From Heterocephalus glaber (lineage: Eukaryota; Chordata; Mammalia; Rodentia; Bathyergidae), in assembly GCF_000247695.1 (NCBI RefSeq), contig NW_004624778.1, positions 13,525,236-13,589,235 on the forward strand: a DNA stretch of 64,000 nucleotides. Direction: 5' to 3'. This document shows positions 23,901-37,530 of the stretch, one piece after another. The notes beneath the pieces were generated by a model. That model was not told where the DNA came from. It did no database searches and worked only from the letters and a program-made list of their open reading frames with translations. The position numbers were made by a program, and so were the translations under genes. Numbering within the stretch: the first letter of the stretch is position 1; every line of letters begins with the position of its first letter.

Positions 23901-26284
23901 TGTTCCCTTTTATCATAAAAGCAGGGACTAAAAAAGCTTATCAACAAAGCAGGGAAATATTTCTGAGATATGTTAATATGCTTTTCTCTTCCACATTTTT
24001 TTTTTACATGGCATTCTCCTTCCTCAACCCAGAAATTTGTCTCAGGATGACTAGGATATTATAATAGGAGGGGGAAGTACTACGAAGTTCAGCTTTTGAT
24101 TATCAACACAAGATCTGGTAGGGATGGGGGGGTTCCTAGTATAATTGTCTTGAAATCCTGTTCTCTTCTGTGAACAAGGAATGTTTATAAATCTTTTAAA
24201 ATCCCAGATACCATGATCTAGGCCTAGGGGACAGGAACATCAGTTTTGATATACCTCATGGTCAAAGAGAATTCAGGATGTGGTGTGATGAAGGTCTCAG
24301 TTGTGGAGGGAAGCTAGGAGAGACAGCCTGGGGGTAGGAAAACAAAGGAACCAAGGGAGGCCTACAACATTACCACTCCCCATTTGGGCATTTTACCCCC
24401 ACTTCCCAACTTTAAAACAAGTTTAGGGGAGGCTTCTGCACCACATTAAGGAAAAGCCAAGCCTTAAGGGGGAAGCCCATGTTCAGCTCTGATATCCTGT
24501 GGCTAATGTCTGACAGCAGACCAGAATCACTTCAAGAGGCAAATGATGAATCCACAGGATGGGGTTGGGGGATAACGGGGGTGAAACTGACTTTTCTGTC
24601 AGAGTGAAACAGTCTTCTAGGCTGCTTCTTCAACAACAAACCATCTATTCTCTTCTTATAGATCTCCAAAGTGACAAACTCCATAATGTTCTATAAAGAA
24701 GTCATCTTGATGATTTAATACTGTGATAGTAAAGACATTTTTATTATTTCTAAGAACATAGCATCATCAGCCCAACTCAGGTATTGCAAACAGATCTGGA
24801 GAACAGGAAAACCTGGATTCTAGAATGGACAGTCACTCAGCTATGCTTCTGGACAAGTTCTATGGTGGGCCCACAACATACTACCTCATGCAATGGTCCT
24901 CTACAAAGCCAATATGATAAATGTTCAGAGGAGATGTACTGGAATATTTTGGTTGGTTTATTAGCAACCATCTCAGCAAGGAACTATTAGTAAATTACTA
25001 TTACTGCAGGTCTAGATCCCAGGAGAATGAAAAAGGGCCATGATCCTCTGTTCTTGTTAGACTAGAGCTAGAATCTTGTCACAATTATAGGTGCCACTTT
25101 TGAGAGAATAGTAAGAAAATTTGGAACATATTCCCATGAATTCCATCAGAATGGTAAACTGTCATGTGACCAATGCTAGTCAGACCAGAAGTTTAGCTTG
25201 ATGAAAACTAAATGATCTTTTCCAGAACAGTCTACTCAGTGCCGACTCCAGAAGAGACAGACTGTAAGGTGAAAGTGAGTGAAGGAGATGGTTGTCCATC
25301 TCTAACTGACTTCACACAGAGCTTCCAAATAGCTTCTCAAGCACACAACTGCCTCTAGAGTGAACTAGAAATTTCTATTCCAGACTGGGTATCACACAAT
25401 GAAGATGGTGGAAGGAACCCCAGCCCTGTAGAGTTTGATCAGGGAACCTCAGGAAGAGAGACCTTTGTCATTCTATTCATTACATCAGCATACATTCTGC
25501 AAAATAAAAGGGGCTCTATAAATATAAGAAAATAAAATGAACAAAATTGCAGAAATGACAACCCCACAAAAATAGGAAGAAAAATCTCTGCTTTGGATTG
25601 CTGAGCTAGGGTTTGTACATGTCAGGTAATTATGATGGATCAATAAGTGCAATGACAAATAGAGTAATACTCTAGGAGTCCCATGACCCAATGGAGAAGC
25701 AGAAGAAACCACAGCGAGGATATATTGATCCCCAATATCCTAACAGAACATCAGCACTACACATTTAAACTAAATGCAGCTAGAGATAATCTGAACAGTT
25801 CACACATCTGTATTAGCATGTCCTCAACAATTTCTTAGGAACACAAAGTAGGGGCACAGCTACTAGATTCAAGACATTTTCTACAAAGACCTCCAATAAT
25901 TCTAAGTATTCTTGCTCTTCTAAAGAAAGTTAATTCCCTTTTTAACCAAAAAGAACGTCTTTTAAGTCATTGATCATGAAGCATTTTTGTTCTCTATTCT
26001 GGGAATGCAAAGACCAAATTAATTTTGTCATCTTTTGGCTATAGGTACCCCTTCTGTGCCTTCCAACAGCACTGATCTATAACAGGGGAAGGAGCCAGGT
26101 AGGCATAAAGGCATTTGCTTTTAAGTCTGTCCACTGTGGCTCTAAAGGACAAACATGGACTTTCTCCAGTCCACACTTCACTGCCTGAAGGCCTGTCTAC
26201 ACCACTGTTCATCCACAGAGTTCTCACTTCCCAAGACTGCTACTGACAAAGAGCAGGTGGGTCACCTAGGCTGCATAGGTGTTT

Positions 26285-26415
26285 CAGCATAGCTCTCAAC
26301 CCTGCCTCAGACAGCACCTTGGAGTGTTTAATAAATATCAATGCCCAAGCCCCAAATAAGTCACAATCTTAGGGGTGAGGCCTGGATGTGGGTAGTTCAA
26401 AGCCTTCCTAGATGA
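26285..26415. mobile_element. MER5A-like element
   Basis: AGCTCTCAACCCTGCCTC, CACCTTGGAGTGTTTAATAA, GGGGTGAGGCCTGGATG and TAGATGATTCTCATGCAATG match the MER5A pattern, with decayed termini. Confidence 0.6.
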
Positions 26416-27234
26416 TTCTCATGCAATGCAGAGAAACACTGCAGAAGAGGTGAGGCATGTCCTAAAATTGGAGGATCCCCCTCCTTCTAACAGGCTTTCA
26501 AATTCTGTATCTTCTTTGCTTAACCAAAACCTACTCTCAGACCCTTGCTTCACACTGAGATGTCAAAAGCAAACAGGTAGGATTACTCAAGGATTGAAGA
26601 AACCATCAAAACTTGTGAAATGGAGTCCCTTCTGGGAGCACTGAGTCCCTTGAAGCACAGATACTCATCTATTCCAAAAGTTTCCCCAACACTACTCCAA
26701 AAACATTCTCCTTTCTGAATCACTTGTGGAGCTTAAAAAATACAGAGGAGGATATGGTTTCACTCTCAAGATTCTTATTCAGGACTGGGAATAGGGGCTC
26801 TTCAGTGATTTGGATGCAGAGCTATTTAGGGGAAGCTCTGCTTGTTCTATCATAAGCAAGTCAGATCTAGTCATGTACTAGGACTTAATTCTAGTTATCT
26901 CCATGGAAAAAGACCTCCACAAACCAAAGCACTATGCATTGTTGTACATCTAAAATAATCAAAGAGCTACTAAAAAGAGCAGTGCTCTTTAACATAACCT
27001 AGAAAGAGAACAATAATAGGGAAACAACTGCCATGTATTCTTAACTGTACCTCCTTTGAAAGGAATGGATTACGCTGACTACCACCTTCCTTCCATTGTA
27101 AAGGGAGCATTGATGAGAACCACAGCAAGTGTCTGACATACAGTTTTTCCAGCACGAAAGAGAAACTATCCATAAAGCATTGCTTATGTGACTTTAGCCA
27201 CTAAATGAATAATCTCTTACTTTGAAGTATGTAT

Positions 27235-28715
27235 CTTTTAAATTAATTTTATTGGTACATTTTAGGTATACAATATGACACTGATCATTGAAAATTTGTA
27301 CTTTTACATAATCTATCTTGATTCTTATTTTTTCCCCATTCCCCTGCCTTCCCTTCAACCCCTCCACCCCTATTTATAAAGACTTTGTTTCCATTTTTTC
27401 ATTTTCTCATATTAATTCCATTCCCTTCTCTCCTTTCCCCTCCCACTCCCCCTTCCCCTTTGCCCCTTTTCTTCCTATTTCACATTATCTATTATACCTT
27501 TTAGTCCTTATTTACACTCTGTTTCTCACACCAGAGAAACTATTCTGTATTTACGTGTGTCCTATTTATTTCACTTAAGAGTATTGCCTCAATGTGCATC
27601 CATTTAGCTATAAATATTTCTAGTTTCTTATTTTTTATGGCTGAATAGTACTCCTTTTTTTTTTTAAAAACCCCACATTTTCTTTATCCAGTCTCCAGTT
27701 GATGGGCATTTGGGCTGGATCCAAGTTTTAGCTATTACAAATTGTGCTGCTATGAACATGGGTGCACATATATCACTGTATGATTCTTTTAATTCTTTGG
27801 GGAAGATACCCAGCAGGGGAATAGCTGGGTCAAATGAGACTTCCAGTCCTAGCTCTTTGAGGTATCTCCATACTGATTTCCACAGTGGTTGCACCAGTCT
27901 ACACTCCCACCAGCAGTGGAGCAGGGTTCCTCTCCCCACAGCCCCACCAGCATTTGTTATTGGTTAATTTCTTGATAGCAGCCATTCTTTCTGGGGTGAG
28001 GTGGAATCTCAGTGTTGTTTTCATTTGCATCTCTCGAATGACCAGTGATGTTGAACATTTTTTCATGTGTTTATTTGCTATTTCTACTTCTTTGTCTGAG
28101 AAATGTCTGTTCATTTCAGATGCCCATTTTTGGATTGGGCCTTTAAATGTGGGAGGTCTGATTTTTTTAAGTTCTTTATAGATTCTAGATAGTAGACCTT
28201 TGTCTGAGGAACAGATGGTGAAATTTTTTCCCCACAGTTTGGGTTGTCTCTTCACATTGTTGGTGGTCTCTCTTGCTGTGCAGAAGCTTTTTAGTATGAA
28301 GAGATCCCACTTGTTGATTGTGCTAGTTCACATGCAACTGAGGTTTTGTTCATAAAATCTTTTCTGATGCCAATGTCTTCAAGAGTTCCAGCTGGTTAGT
28401 GTTTGTTTTAATATTTAGATCTTTAATCCATTTCAATTTTAGTTTAGTGCATGGTAAGAGATATAGGTCTAGTTTTAATCTTTGGCAAGTTGAAACCCAG
28501 TTTTTCCAGCACCATTTATTTAAGAGGTTATCCTTTCTCCAGTGAGGGTGTTTGGCTCCTTTGTCAAAGATGAGATGGCTGAGTGTGTTTGGAGTTGTTT
28601 CTGCATCTTCTAATCTATTCTACTGGTCCTCAGGTCTATTTCTTTGCCAGTTTCATGCTGTTTTTGTCACAGTAGCTTTGTAGCAAAGTTTCAAGTTGAG
28701 AATTGTGATACCCCC
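27235..28715 (-). mobile_element. 5'-truncated L1, about 1.5 kb
   Basis: It is the longest L1 segment here. The 3' untranslated region is at 27235-27500 and ORF2 runs to 28715, where the element is truncated. Minus-strand ORF2 shows [19 protein letters not shown], then [19 protein letters not shown] and AKTWIQPKCPSTGDWIKKMW. The two segments fall in different frames that overlap near 27900-27939, so there is at least one frameshift. TATCTTT occurs at both outer ends, a possible short target duplication. It shares its subfamily with the L1 at 21679. Confidence 0.93.
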
Positions 28716-29569
28716 TACTAAGCACATATCTTTGTTAATAATGAAAAACTGAGCATGTTCTCAAAATATATAATTATGAATTGTGTTCTGTGCTACCATA
28801 CTTTTATGTACATTATAAAATATATAATAATATTTTAAATTTTAAAAGGATGTGAAAAAAGCAAAGTTTAATGTATTTTCTTGAACACATCAATGAATCA
28901 TCTTCCCAAAACTGATACCTAGCAGTTTGAAGACTGATGTTCCAACCCATTCACTATCACAGGCACCAGAAGTAACCATTGCTTCTGGCCACTTACAAAA
29001 AGCTGCTTTCTGGTGTCTACCATGAGTTTTTGTTACCGGTATCTGGCTAACTGCCATATCGAGTAACTGACTTTAAAACATCTGAATTGTTTGGTTCTTG
29101 CAGTGTACTATATTATTGCCTCTTTGCTTAAACTTGCAGATGGCATCACCAAAAGGGAAGAGTTGTTCACATTCTAATTCTAATTGTCAGGGCTGCCAAG
29201 CCATTACAGTACAATTTCTCTGACTGTGGAACTGAAAGCTGTTTGTCTTTCATCTTAAAACAATAAATACATTTAAACATAGTGCACCTGGTGCTTACTT
29301 CCTCTAGACAGATTGAGAGTGGAACTGCAGAAGTTATAGGTGATTGTAAACATAAGCCTAGAAGAAAGCCCAAAAGAACCTAGCTGAGCACATAGAACTG
29401 GTCATCCTTTGAATATTCACTGGAAAGTAATATTGGTTCTGAGGATGTCCAATGAAGGGAATCACAGTAAACTTTTAATTCTCCTCCCAGCCCTTCCTTC
29501 TTTTGGACACTGTGACATGATAATGACACACATTACATGTTCCATATCAGTACCATCACTATCACTATG

Positions 29570-29790
29570 TCTGACGTTCACTAAACACTTACTCTGTCAG
29601 AAACCATACTAGGCACTTTCACTTATCAATCAATTTAATTCTGACACTTGTCTGAGTTAGATGTTATTGCCTGTTGATAAAGGTTTAGCCTGCACCTATG
29701 TAGTGAGATGAACTCAAGGAACTGAAGGTCACACAGTTTGTCTCAAGAACACAGCCATTGTTCCTGTCCTTAGACCCTGAACTCTTCTTA
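29570..29790 (-). repeat. MIR
   Basis: ACTAAACACTTACTCTGTCA, then CATACTAGGCACTTTCAC and later GAAGGTCACACAGTTTGTC, follow the complement of MIR. The middle is diverged. Confidence 0.55.
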
Positions 29791-30506
29791 GCTGCCTCGC
29801 TTCAGTTCATCTTCTTTTGTACTCAACTTAGGCACCTTGGCTCATGAGGTTTGCAGCTGCTCTGTGTTCTGGGATACAAACATGAAAATGTGCAGTTTGA
29901 AAAGAAAGAGTGGTTAACATGGCGTGAAAGGCATTAGTATGATGTAAATAGAAATGCCATTTTATCCTGCTAGACTTCACATTCTATTAGCTTTTTTTTC
30001 ACCAAAAATCATTTCAGACACCTTGAAAACTATCTTACTCACATGCCACCACCATTAATTTCATAAGAAACCACGTAGGGTGACAAGTTTGACACTAACA
30101 TTAGAAAAAGGCCATATGAAACAAAAACAAGGTAGAATTGCCTCAAGAGCTCATCTCCACAGGGCTCAGCGCAACACCAGACTCTGCGCTTAGTATTCCA
30201 CATGTTTTAACCTGTTTATGCCTCACAGGAATTTGAGAAAGCAAGGGCGCACACAAATGTTCTTGTTGCATTCAGAAAACCCAGCACCTTACGTACAGGA
30301 ACTTGATCAGGTGATGCTGGGATGCTAGCTGGGGTCCATGCTACCCTACTTGCTCAGACAGAACCAAAAAAAGTTACATAGAACCAACCTAGTGTGCAGA
30401 GGTTTTATAAAGACTAAGTGCTTTTTTCTATCAGATTAAATGATTAGTACTGGAAAAAATACTGGTCCCTATACATAATGTGAATCTATCCAGATGAATA
30501 GTACTT

Positions 30507-30548
30507 TTTTTTTTGGTACAGGGGATCGGACTTGGGACCTTGTGCAGA
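30507..30548 (-). repeat. Truncated ID-type SINE
   Basis: A T run, then GGTACAGGGGATCGGACTTG and GGACCTTGTG. Only the 3' half of the SINE is present. Confidence 0.7.
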
Positions 30549-30764
30549 TAAGTAGTTCTTAATCAATGGACAAGAACAGACATACATGCATCAAGTTAGG
30601 GAGACCTAATCTGTAAAATGTAAAAATCAGAATGCAAGAAGATACGGTTATGGAATCATGGACCAGAGGCACAATGGTGAAATGATGCAATATGGATAGC
30701 TGGAAAATCCTGTTCAGCACATTAAAAAAAGTCAATTGCACAAGTGCATAATGAGAGCAAATCT

Positions 30765-31010
30765 CAAAAGGTGAATTTACAGTGACAAAGTAAATCAGTA
30801 GTTACCTGGGAGTGGTGGAGTGGACTTCTAAAGAATGCAAAGAAACTTTTGGGAATCAAGGAAATATTTTGATTGTGGTGAGGATTTCATAGGTGCATAC
30901 ATGTATCAAAATACATCAGACATGCACTTTAATGTGTGGCTGCACTTTACAGATGTGCAGTTTATTGCCAGTCAATTAAACCTCATTAAAGTTGTAATAC
31001 AAATAAGTGC
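30765..31010 (+). mobile_element. Old L1 3' end
   Basis: AGTAGTTACCTGGGAGTGG, TTTTGATTGTGGTGAGGAT and TTTAATGTGTGGCTGCACTT, then CAATTAAACCTCATTAAAG, are the tail of an old L1M-type element in the plus orientation. Confidence 0.65.
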
Positions 31011-32428
31011 TTGAGCATGCACATGGACAGGAGGGGACAGATATGCAGCACCCTGCAAAGTCAACAATGTGAAATGCTTGCCAAAAGCTAATTGACTCGT
31101 GGTCTTCTCTACCAAAAATGCTGCATAAAGAAGTTAACTCTTCACCTCATTCAGGATGCCTTTTCCAGTGACCTCTGCCTCTCATACCAGAAAGAAAAAT
31201 CAGATTGCTTCCTCTGATAACAGAACCACAGAGTATGTGAAAAGCCACGCTCATAAGGAAAGGGTGTAGGAGCCCCGATGTTTGGCCTAGAGTTGAGGCA
31301 AAGTATGACAAATGGGGCTTCCATGCCAGAAAATGCCCACTGGCCTGGACAGTTGGACAGGTTGAGCTCAGGCTCACGGGTGAAAGCAAATGGAGAGTGA
31401 GCAGAGGAGAGAAATGCCCACCAAAGGAAGCTGCTAAAAATGATAGAAATCTGAGACCAAGTTGCCTGCATTGGGTATGGTCAGGCAGCACCCACATACT
31501 GTTTGCTGAGACGTTGTATCTGGTGTTCCTAGAGTGTGCAATGAGTTTCTACCAGAAAAATGCAACTCGTCTCCTTTCTAAAAACATGCTATAATTCTCC
31601 AGGTAAAAGAGTGACTGTTAGTGAACTAAAGTATCCTTTAGCTTTATGATTGTAATTTGGAATTTAATCTGACAAAGCATACGGCTATGTGGCAGATGTG
31701 CAACTGTTAGTAACAGGTATAAGCTCTATACAGTTAACATAAGTTGGGCAAAGAAAATTGCCAATATATTGTTTTCTAAATGAATAATTACAAAAAAGAT
31801 AGTGTTATACATTTACCATTAATTTCTTTTAAAATAGGGATGTTATCACTAGTTATATTCACTGCACACAATTTTCCCCTGCAGTTGAAAATTTAAATAG
31901 CATTGTTAACATGATAGGCAGACATAAATAATCATAGTTATCTAAGAGACTAGTCTGGATCAAAGATGTTACAGACCTTAGTTTCCTAGCATCCCTAGGG
32001 ATGGTAATCACAGGAGGTCGCAGACAAGGAGACCCAAGTGATCAGGGAAGAATAGGTACAGATGACAGGCACAGAACTTTCCAAGGATGAATCTGCACAA
32101 AGTGCAACATTCAGAGCAGGTACAAGAGGTCAGACATAACACCAGAGAAGAGCAATCTATTCCTGGGTTCACACATCTGGAGTGTCTCCCACACCATATC
32201 CTAATGCCATTTAAGGCCATTTTTTTACTTGGAATCATAGACAATGAGAAAGAAAACAAAACTCCCTCCAAAAATCAGTTGACTGAGGCATGATTTCAGG
32301 TGTCACAATAAAAACTCAGCCGGTCATTGGTCCCTACTTACGGACCTCCACAGGGATTCCCTCACTGATTGTATCCAAAAACAGCTAGTGAAGTCATGTG
32401 TCAACTTTAACAGTTGCATCCCAAAGTT

Positions 32429-32646
32429 TTAACATGTTCCCAGCAGCTTGAATGACTGGTGGTACATGTATCACTGTTGCACTGAGTGGTTTGTACCATT
32501 GGTGGTACAAATGGATCTAATCACCTTTATTAGACTCTTTACTAATAATGAAGACACCTGATGGGACAGTCATGTATGTACCACTAGTGGTTCAAGCCAC
32601 CCAGCAGCAAAACATATAAATTATGGCTCCATTGTGAATATGTTAA
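32429..32646. mobile_element. TTAA-bounded palindromic element
   Basis: The 218-bp segment is bounded by TTAA on both sides. Inward from the left the sequence is TTAACATGTTCCCAG; inward from the right, on the opposite strand, it is TTAACATATTCACAA. Sub-terminal inverted repeats follow (GCTTGAATGACTGGTGGTAC against GCTTGAACCACTAGTGGTAC), and an inner palindrome TTTGTACCATTGGTGGTACA lies near 32489-32508. TTAA duplication is the signature of piggyBac-type transposons, so a non-autonomous piggyBac-like MITE is my inference. It could also be a chance TTAA around another palindromic repeat. Confidence 0.5.
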
Positions 32647-34009
32647 AGTAGTCATTAGCATTCAAAAGCTCCTGACAACTTCTCACTGAATTCTCTTTTT
32701 CTCCAAGGCAAGGCCAACGTTCTCCCTAAAGAGTGAGGACACTGGGGGCCACAGAGGCCAGAGGGTTTTCCAGGTCATGCAGTAGGTCAGGAGAGACAAG
32801 GCTACCAGGAAAGAACTCTGGATCCTCCAGCACAGCAAACAACTTACAAAAGAGCAAAACCTGGTCCTGCTCTCATTAGCATCATGTTCTTGAACTCAGA
32901 ACATTAAGTTACATTGAAAATACCTCACATCTCCAATTTCCCCTAACTCCACAGCCCAGAATAACAAGCTACTTTATCAAAAATTAAGCTGTTGTTATAC
33001 TACCTAAAAGGTGATCTCAAGACAAACTGTTCATTTCGCTAACTTATATATAACACTTTTTAAACATTTTCTCAAAGGTCCAAGTTCCACAAATCCACAG
33101 CCTAGAAGAGATACTCAAAAGTCCCAAGTCTATTCTCATGCACATCAGAGAATTCTACATCTTAATGACTAAGATGATAACATTGTCAATTCCATCCTTG
33201 TTGTTGTTCAATCTCCAAATATGGAGAATTCATAGCTTCTTCAGTCCCTCTTCCTTCTGCAACACATCTACAATCATAAATTTCTATTAGTGGTTATCTT
33301 TTTCAGTAGAACACACACTGACACTTCCTTCCATAATGCTCCCTGGAAGGCTTTCAAATTTTCTACCTGTTCTTTGCATTTGTGGGGACACAAACTAAGC
33401 AAGATATTCTCTCCCAGGAGTTCAACAGGGCTTTGCATTAGAATGCCCATTCCCACTGACCACAGGCTTTCACTCTCATGGATTCCAAACCTACCTTAAG
33501 GGAGACACCCACTCTAGCATAGGTCCATTTCAGTCACCATTTAGGACTATGCCACAAGTGTATCTAGATGAATTCTCCTGCCCCAAGATCCCAGGCAATA
33601 GCAATCCAGTCCTTCACTATTAGTCATGTTTTGGCAACACAGCAGAGACAGATGGGGAATGTGCGTGCTCAATTACCTTGGCTATCTAAGCAAATAAATT
33701 TTGTCTTTCAGAAAAATAACACAAAACAAACAGCTCAAAAAAAAAAAAAGATCAAACCCACCAGCATAATAAGATGTGCTCCTACCAAAGCAACCAGGAA
33801 AGGCACTAAAACTCTAATCCCACAATCCTACCATAGAATCTAGATACTTTGAAACCATTAAGAGAAAAAGTCTATCCTTTTGGCCTTTAGTGTTGCCTTG
33901 GGACCAGTCTGCTCTATTCTGACAAGACTATCTGGGACTTGTGAACAGACAATTGAGGAGTCTTATGGCTTCTTGGCTAATGCAGGATGCTCTGACCGAA
34001 CAGATTGGG

Positions 34010-34110
34010 ACTGGATTCCATCTCTATTTGCTAATTTTATGACCTTAGAGAACTGTTCAATGTACTTGAATCTCTATCTTCATCAGCATCAAAGGGATAA
34101 CTAATCTGAT
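34010..34110 (+). repeat. Probable MIR
   Basis: ACTGGATTCCATCTCTATTT, GACCTTAGAGAACTGTTCAA and GAATCTCTATCTTCATCAGC follow MIR order at low similarity. Confidence 0.45.
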
Positions 34111-34814
34111 GTGACAACTGCAATAACTAAATGCATTAATGTGTCACTTATTTCTGTTCTTCCTTGAGTGCATGACAATCATGAGCCCTGGAGTGAAGTA
34201 CAGATGATACAAGGAAAAGAACACCCTACTAGGTAGTGTCATACTTTTTAATTCCTTATTTTTCATTCATTCTATACAGGTCATTTATAACCGACAAGTT
34301 ATTTTCACGACAAATTAAGCTCATGAGAAGATATTCTTATCCCTGGAAATGGTATAAGAACACAGAAAAAAGATTACTTGAAATAGGATCCATGAAAGAA
34401 AATTTTTACTTTGAACAATGCTTAAATTGTATTACACTCTTATTCAAGAAGCTCTAAAATATCTCCATTGCTCTGGGCCAGTATTTCCCAAACAGTGCTG
34501 CACAGAACATTAGTCCCTTGAGATAATCTTTGAAAACAGTTTTGTGTCCAACTATGATTTGCAGAGGCACCATAATGCATCCCCATCTTAGAGATTCAGA
34601 ATGTATGTCAATAGAGGGGTCCTGAGAAGCTCTGCCTTAAAGGAAGATGCTTAACTTGATTAATCCAAAGTTTCCCAACTCATCTGACCACATTGCTCAC
34701 TCTAAGAGGACACATAGAGCTCAGCCCAGCTGCCAAAGGTCTACCTTGTCTTTAACTCCAGCCCCCAAAACTCCCTATAGATACACTCACCATGTAGGTG
34801 AAACCTGCCTGGGT

Positions 34815-35500
34815 ACTGTTCCCAGGTCCTGCCTTTTTGTTTATAATAACTTTACTGACAGAACACACAATTCACTCATTTAAAGTGTATAACACAATGG
34901 CTTTTAAAACATTTTCAGAGTTGTGCATCCCATCACACTCATCAGAAATCAGTATTTCTCCTCGAGCTTCCAACTATTAATCTATTAGTTTGCCCATTCA
35001 TGACATTTCATATAAATGCCATCATACAATATATGGTCTTTTCTATATGGTTTCTTTCATTTCCTACTTTTTCCTGATTTACCAATATGGTAGCATGAGT
35101 CGGTTCTTTGTTCCTTTTTATGACCAAATAATATCCATTATATACATACTCCCTGTTTTGCTTAGTTATCAGGTGATGGACATTTAAGTTGATTTCACAT
35201 TTTGGCTATTGTGAATAATGCTGCTATGAACATTTATAACTTTTCAGACTGAATGTAAGGGGATATATATCAGTGGAATCACTAGGACTAGGACATATGA
35301 GAATTTCATATTGAACCTTTTGAAGAACTCCTAGACTATTTTCCAAAGTGGCTGCACCAATTTACATTTCTATTAGTAGTGTATGAGTATTCTGGTCTCT
35401 CCACATTCTTGCCAATACATGTTATTTTTTATTACAGCCATCCTAGTAGGTAGGAAGCAGTATTATCTCATTGCAATTATGTAACCATGTCTTTTGATGC
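34815..35500 (-). mobile_element. Old L1 3' end, minus orientation
   Basis: The plus strand has TTTGGCTATTGTGAATAATG, GCTGCTATGAACATTTATAA, AGTGGCTGCACCAATTTACA and TCTCCACATTCTTGCCAAT, the complement of ORF2 C-terminal sequence in older mammalian L1. The reading frame is broken throughout. Confidence 0.8.
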
Positions 35501-35734
35501 CTGCCCTTATGATAACAGTATTCTACCTACCTAAGTGCTTTCTCAACTGCATCCAACCAATTCAGCCAGATCCAGATAAAACCCTACAGTTTTCTTGGAA
35601 TCTGAAACATTGTCTTCAAATTCAATTTAAATTACACTAAGGCATAGCTTCAATTTATAATTCCTGTAATTATGGGCTTTTGCCTTCTTACGTCTTCTCT
35701 TTCCAACTAGTGAAGTCTTTAAGAAGTACAATAA

Positions 35735-36105
35735 GGGAAGTGGCCTCTATGTCAATCAACAGATAAATGGACAAAGAAAGTATGGCATTTACAATGGATG
35801 CTCCTTGAGACCATAATGCTAGGTGAAATCACTCAGACATAAGCTTAAATATTGCATGGTTTCCTCCTATATGAGAAACTCAAAATATAGTATAAACAAA
35901 CACCAAAATAAAAGGAAGATAATAGGAAATAGAGATAGGTCTTTTGGAAAAGGGAAGGGGACCAAAAGGTGGAGGGAGAGGGTAGAGAGAACAAAGAAAG
36001 GGATTGAAAAAAACTGAGATGTATATGTACCAGCTCCCCAGAGGAATGTAATCATTATGTACTGCAAACATGTACTAATAAAAAATAAAGAAAATTTTAA
36101 AATAA
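35735..36105 (+). mobile_element. L1 3' end
   Basis: AATGGACAAAGAAAGTATGG and TAGGTGAAATCACTCAGACA lead into the 3' untranslated region found in the other young-type copies here: AAATATTGCATGGTTTCC, GTACCAGCTCCCCAGAGG and ACATGTACTAATAAAAAAT. It is close in sequence to the tails at 14270 and 53590. Confidence 0.85.
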
Positions 36106-36257
36106 AATACAGATATAAGAATTTTAAAAAGCGAAATGAGGTCTTACATTTCTTACTACTTCATAAATGTTTACTGACACAATTTAATGTAGGGGCTGAG
36201 GCAAGTAAAAGTAAGGGAGAGGGAAAATAAATGGAGATGCTATAAAATCATTCTCTT

Positions 36258-36425
36258 GAACCTTGGCATGGTAGTGCATGCCTGTAATCCCAGCATTTTG
36301 GAGGATGAATCAAGAGGATCACCGCCAAATTTGTGGCCAGCCTAGGGTACATAGTGAGTGCAAAACCAACCTAGACTACATAGCAAGACCCTGACTCAAA
36401 AAACTAAAAATCAATCAATCACTTT
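36258..36425 (+). repeat. B1 SINE
   Basis: TGGTAGTGCATGCCTGTAAT, CCCAGCATTTTGGAGGATG and CAGCCTAGGGTACATAGTGA, then GCAAGACCCTGACTCAAAA. It is slightly longer than a standard B1 because of the internal sequence AAAACCAACCTAGACTACAT, as in some B1 subfamilies. Confidence 0.85.
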
Positions 36426-36726
36426 TTTATACCAGGGGAGGAGGAAAGAGGGCCCTAAAGAAGTCAAGGAGAAATGAAATGCAAGGGATTTATTCTATTA
36501 CTCAAAAAATGAAATAATTCTGAGGAGCTGCTGCTCTCTTAAGTTTAGGTTCAAGGTCACAAGAACAAGACAAAGATAAAAGGGAACAGAACTCGGGCTG
36601 CTTCGCTTCCCAGATGTTTCTTCAATCCTAGTCTCACTGCTCCTTGGTGAGCATGAATAGCAAAGCAAAGCAGGAACTCCCCTTCCTGCCCTGACCCTTG
36701 GGAGAACTAGAATGAGGTTATTCTCA

Positions 36727-36891
<165 letters not shown>

Positions 36892-37236
36892 TCAGATTTC
36901 TATAGCACAACACTCATGTGGCATCAGCTTAAGGCATCAATCATGTATATTGAAACTAAAGAATAAGAGGGGAACATGATGAGTCTTAACCACTAAACTA
37001 AATCAAGACATATCTGTGTGCTTCTGAGCTAGAAAGAAAACAATGAGATACACACAGGCCAGGCCTTCAGCCATCTTATAGCCTGGAAAAGCTGTGTCCT
37101 CACACATGCACATACATGTGCACACTTATAAATGATCAACAAACTGAGTTCATAAAATACAGCTATGCAAAGTGTTGCAGGATGAGAGAGAGAAGGATTC
37201 TACCAATAGGTATGAGACTTAAAAACTCATCTAAGA

Positions 37237-37346
37237 GGGCTGGAGATTTAGCTCAGTGGTTCTGCTGCCTGCCTCGCAAGCGTAAGGACCTGAGTTCAAT
37301 CCCCAGTACCAAAAAACAAAAAACAAATAAACAAACAAAAAACAAC
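37237..37346 (+). repeat. ID-type SINE with long A-rich tail
   Basis: GGGCTGGAGATTTAGCTCAG and a B box GTTCAATCC are followed by AGTACC and about 35 bases of A-rich tail with C and T interruptions. It is flanked by AAAAACTCATCTAAGA at the left and the same with one change at the right (37347-37362), a clear target-site duplication. Confidence 0.92.
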
Positions 37347-37429
37347 AAAAACTCACCTAAGAATTAAAATATGGGGTAAGAATTTTTTTCATTTATGTAT
37401 GGTTTATCTTAACTAAAATACAATTTATG

Positions 37430-37530
37430 GACAGAGTACAGTTGGTGTACTACTTAACCTCTCAGTGCTTCAACTATAGAATGGAGATAACAACTGCATT
37501 GACGTGGGATATCTGCAGGATAACCTGACA
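37430..37530 (+). repeat. Probable MIR
   Basis: CTACTTAACCTCTCAGTGCT, TCAACTATAGAATGGAGATA and ACAACTGCATTGACG match the part of MIR that normally reads TTAACCTCTCTGTGCCTCAG and so on. Confidence 0.6.

Noticed and set aside
31147..31497. Overlapping 116- and 106-codon minus-strand frames
   Set aside because: Two frames open over the same DNA with no family resemblance or splice sites; probably chance.
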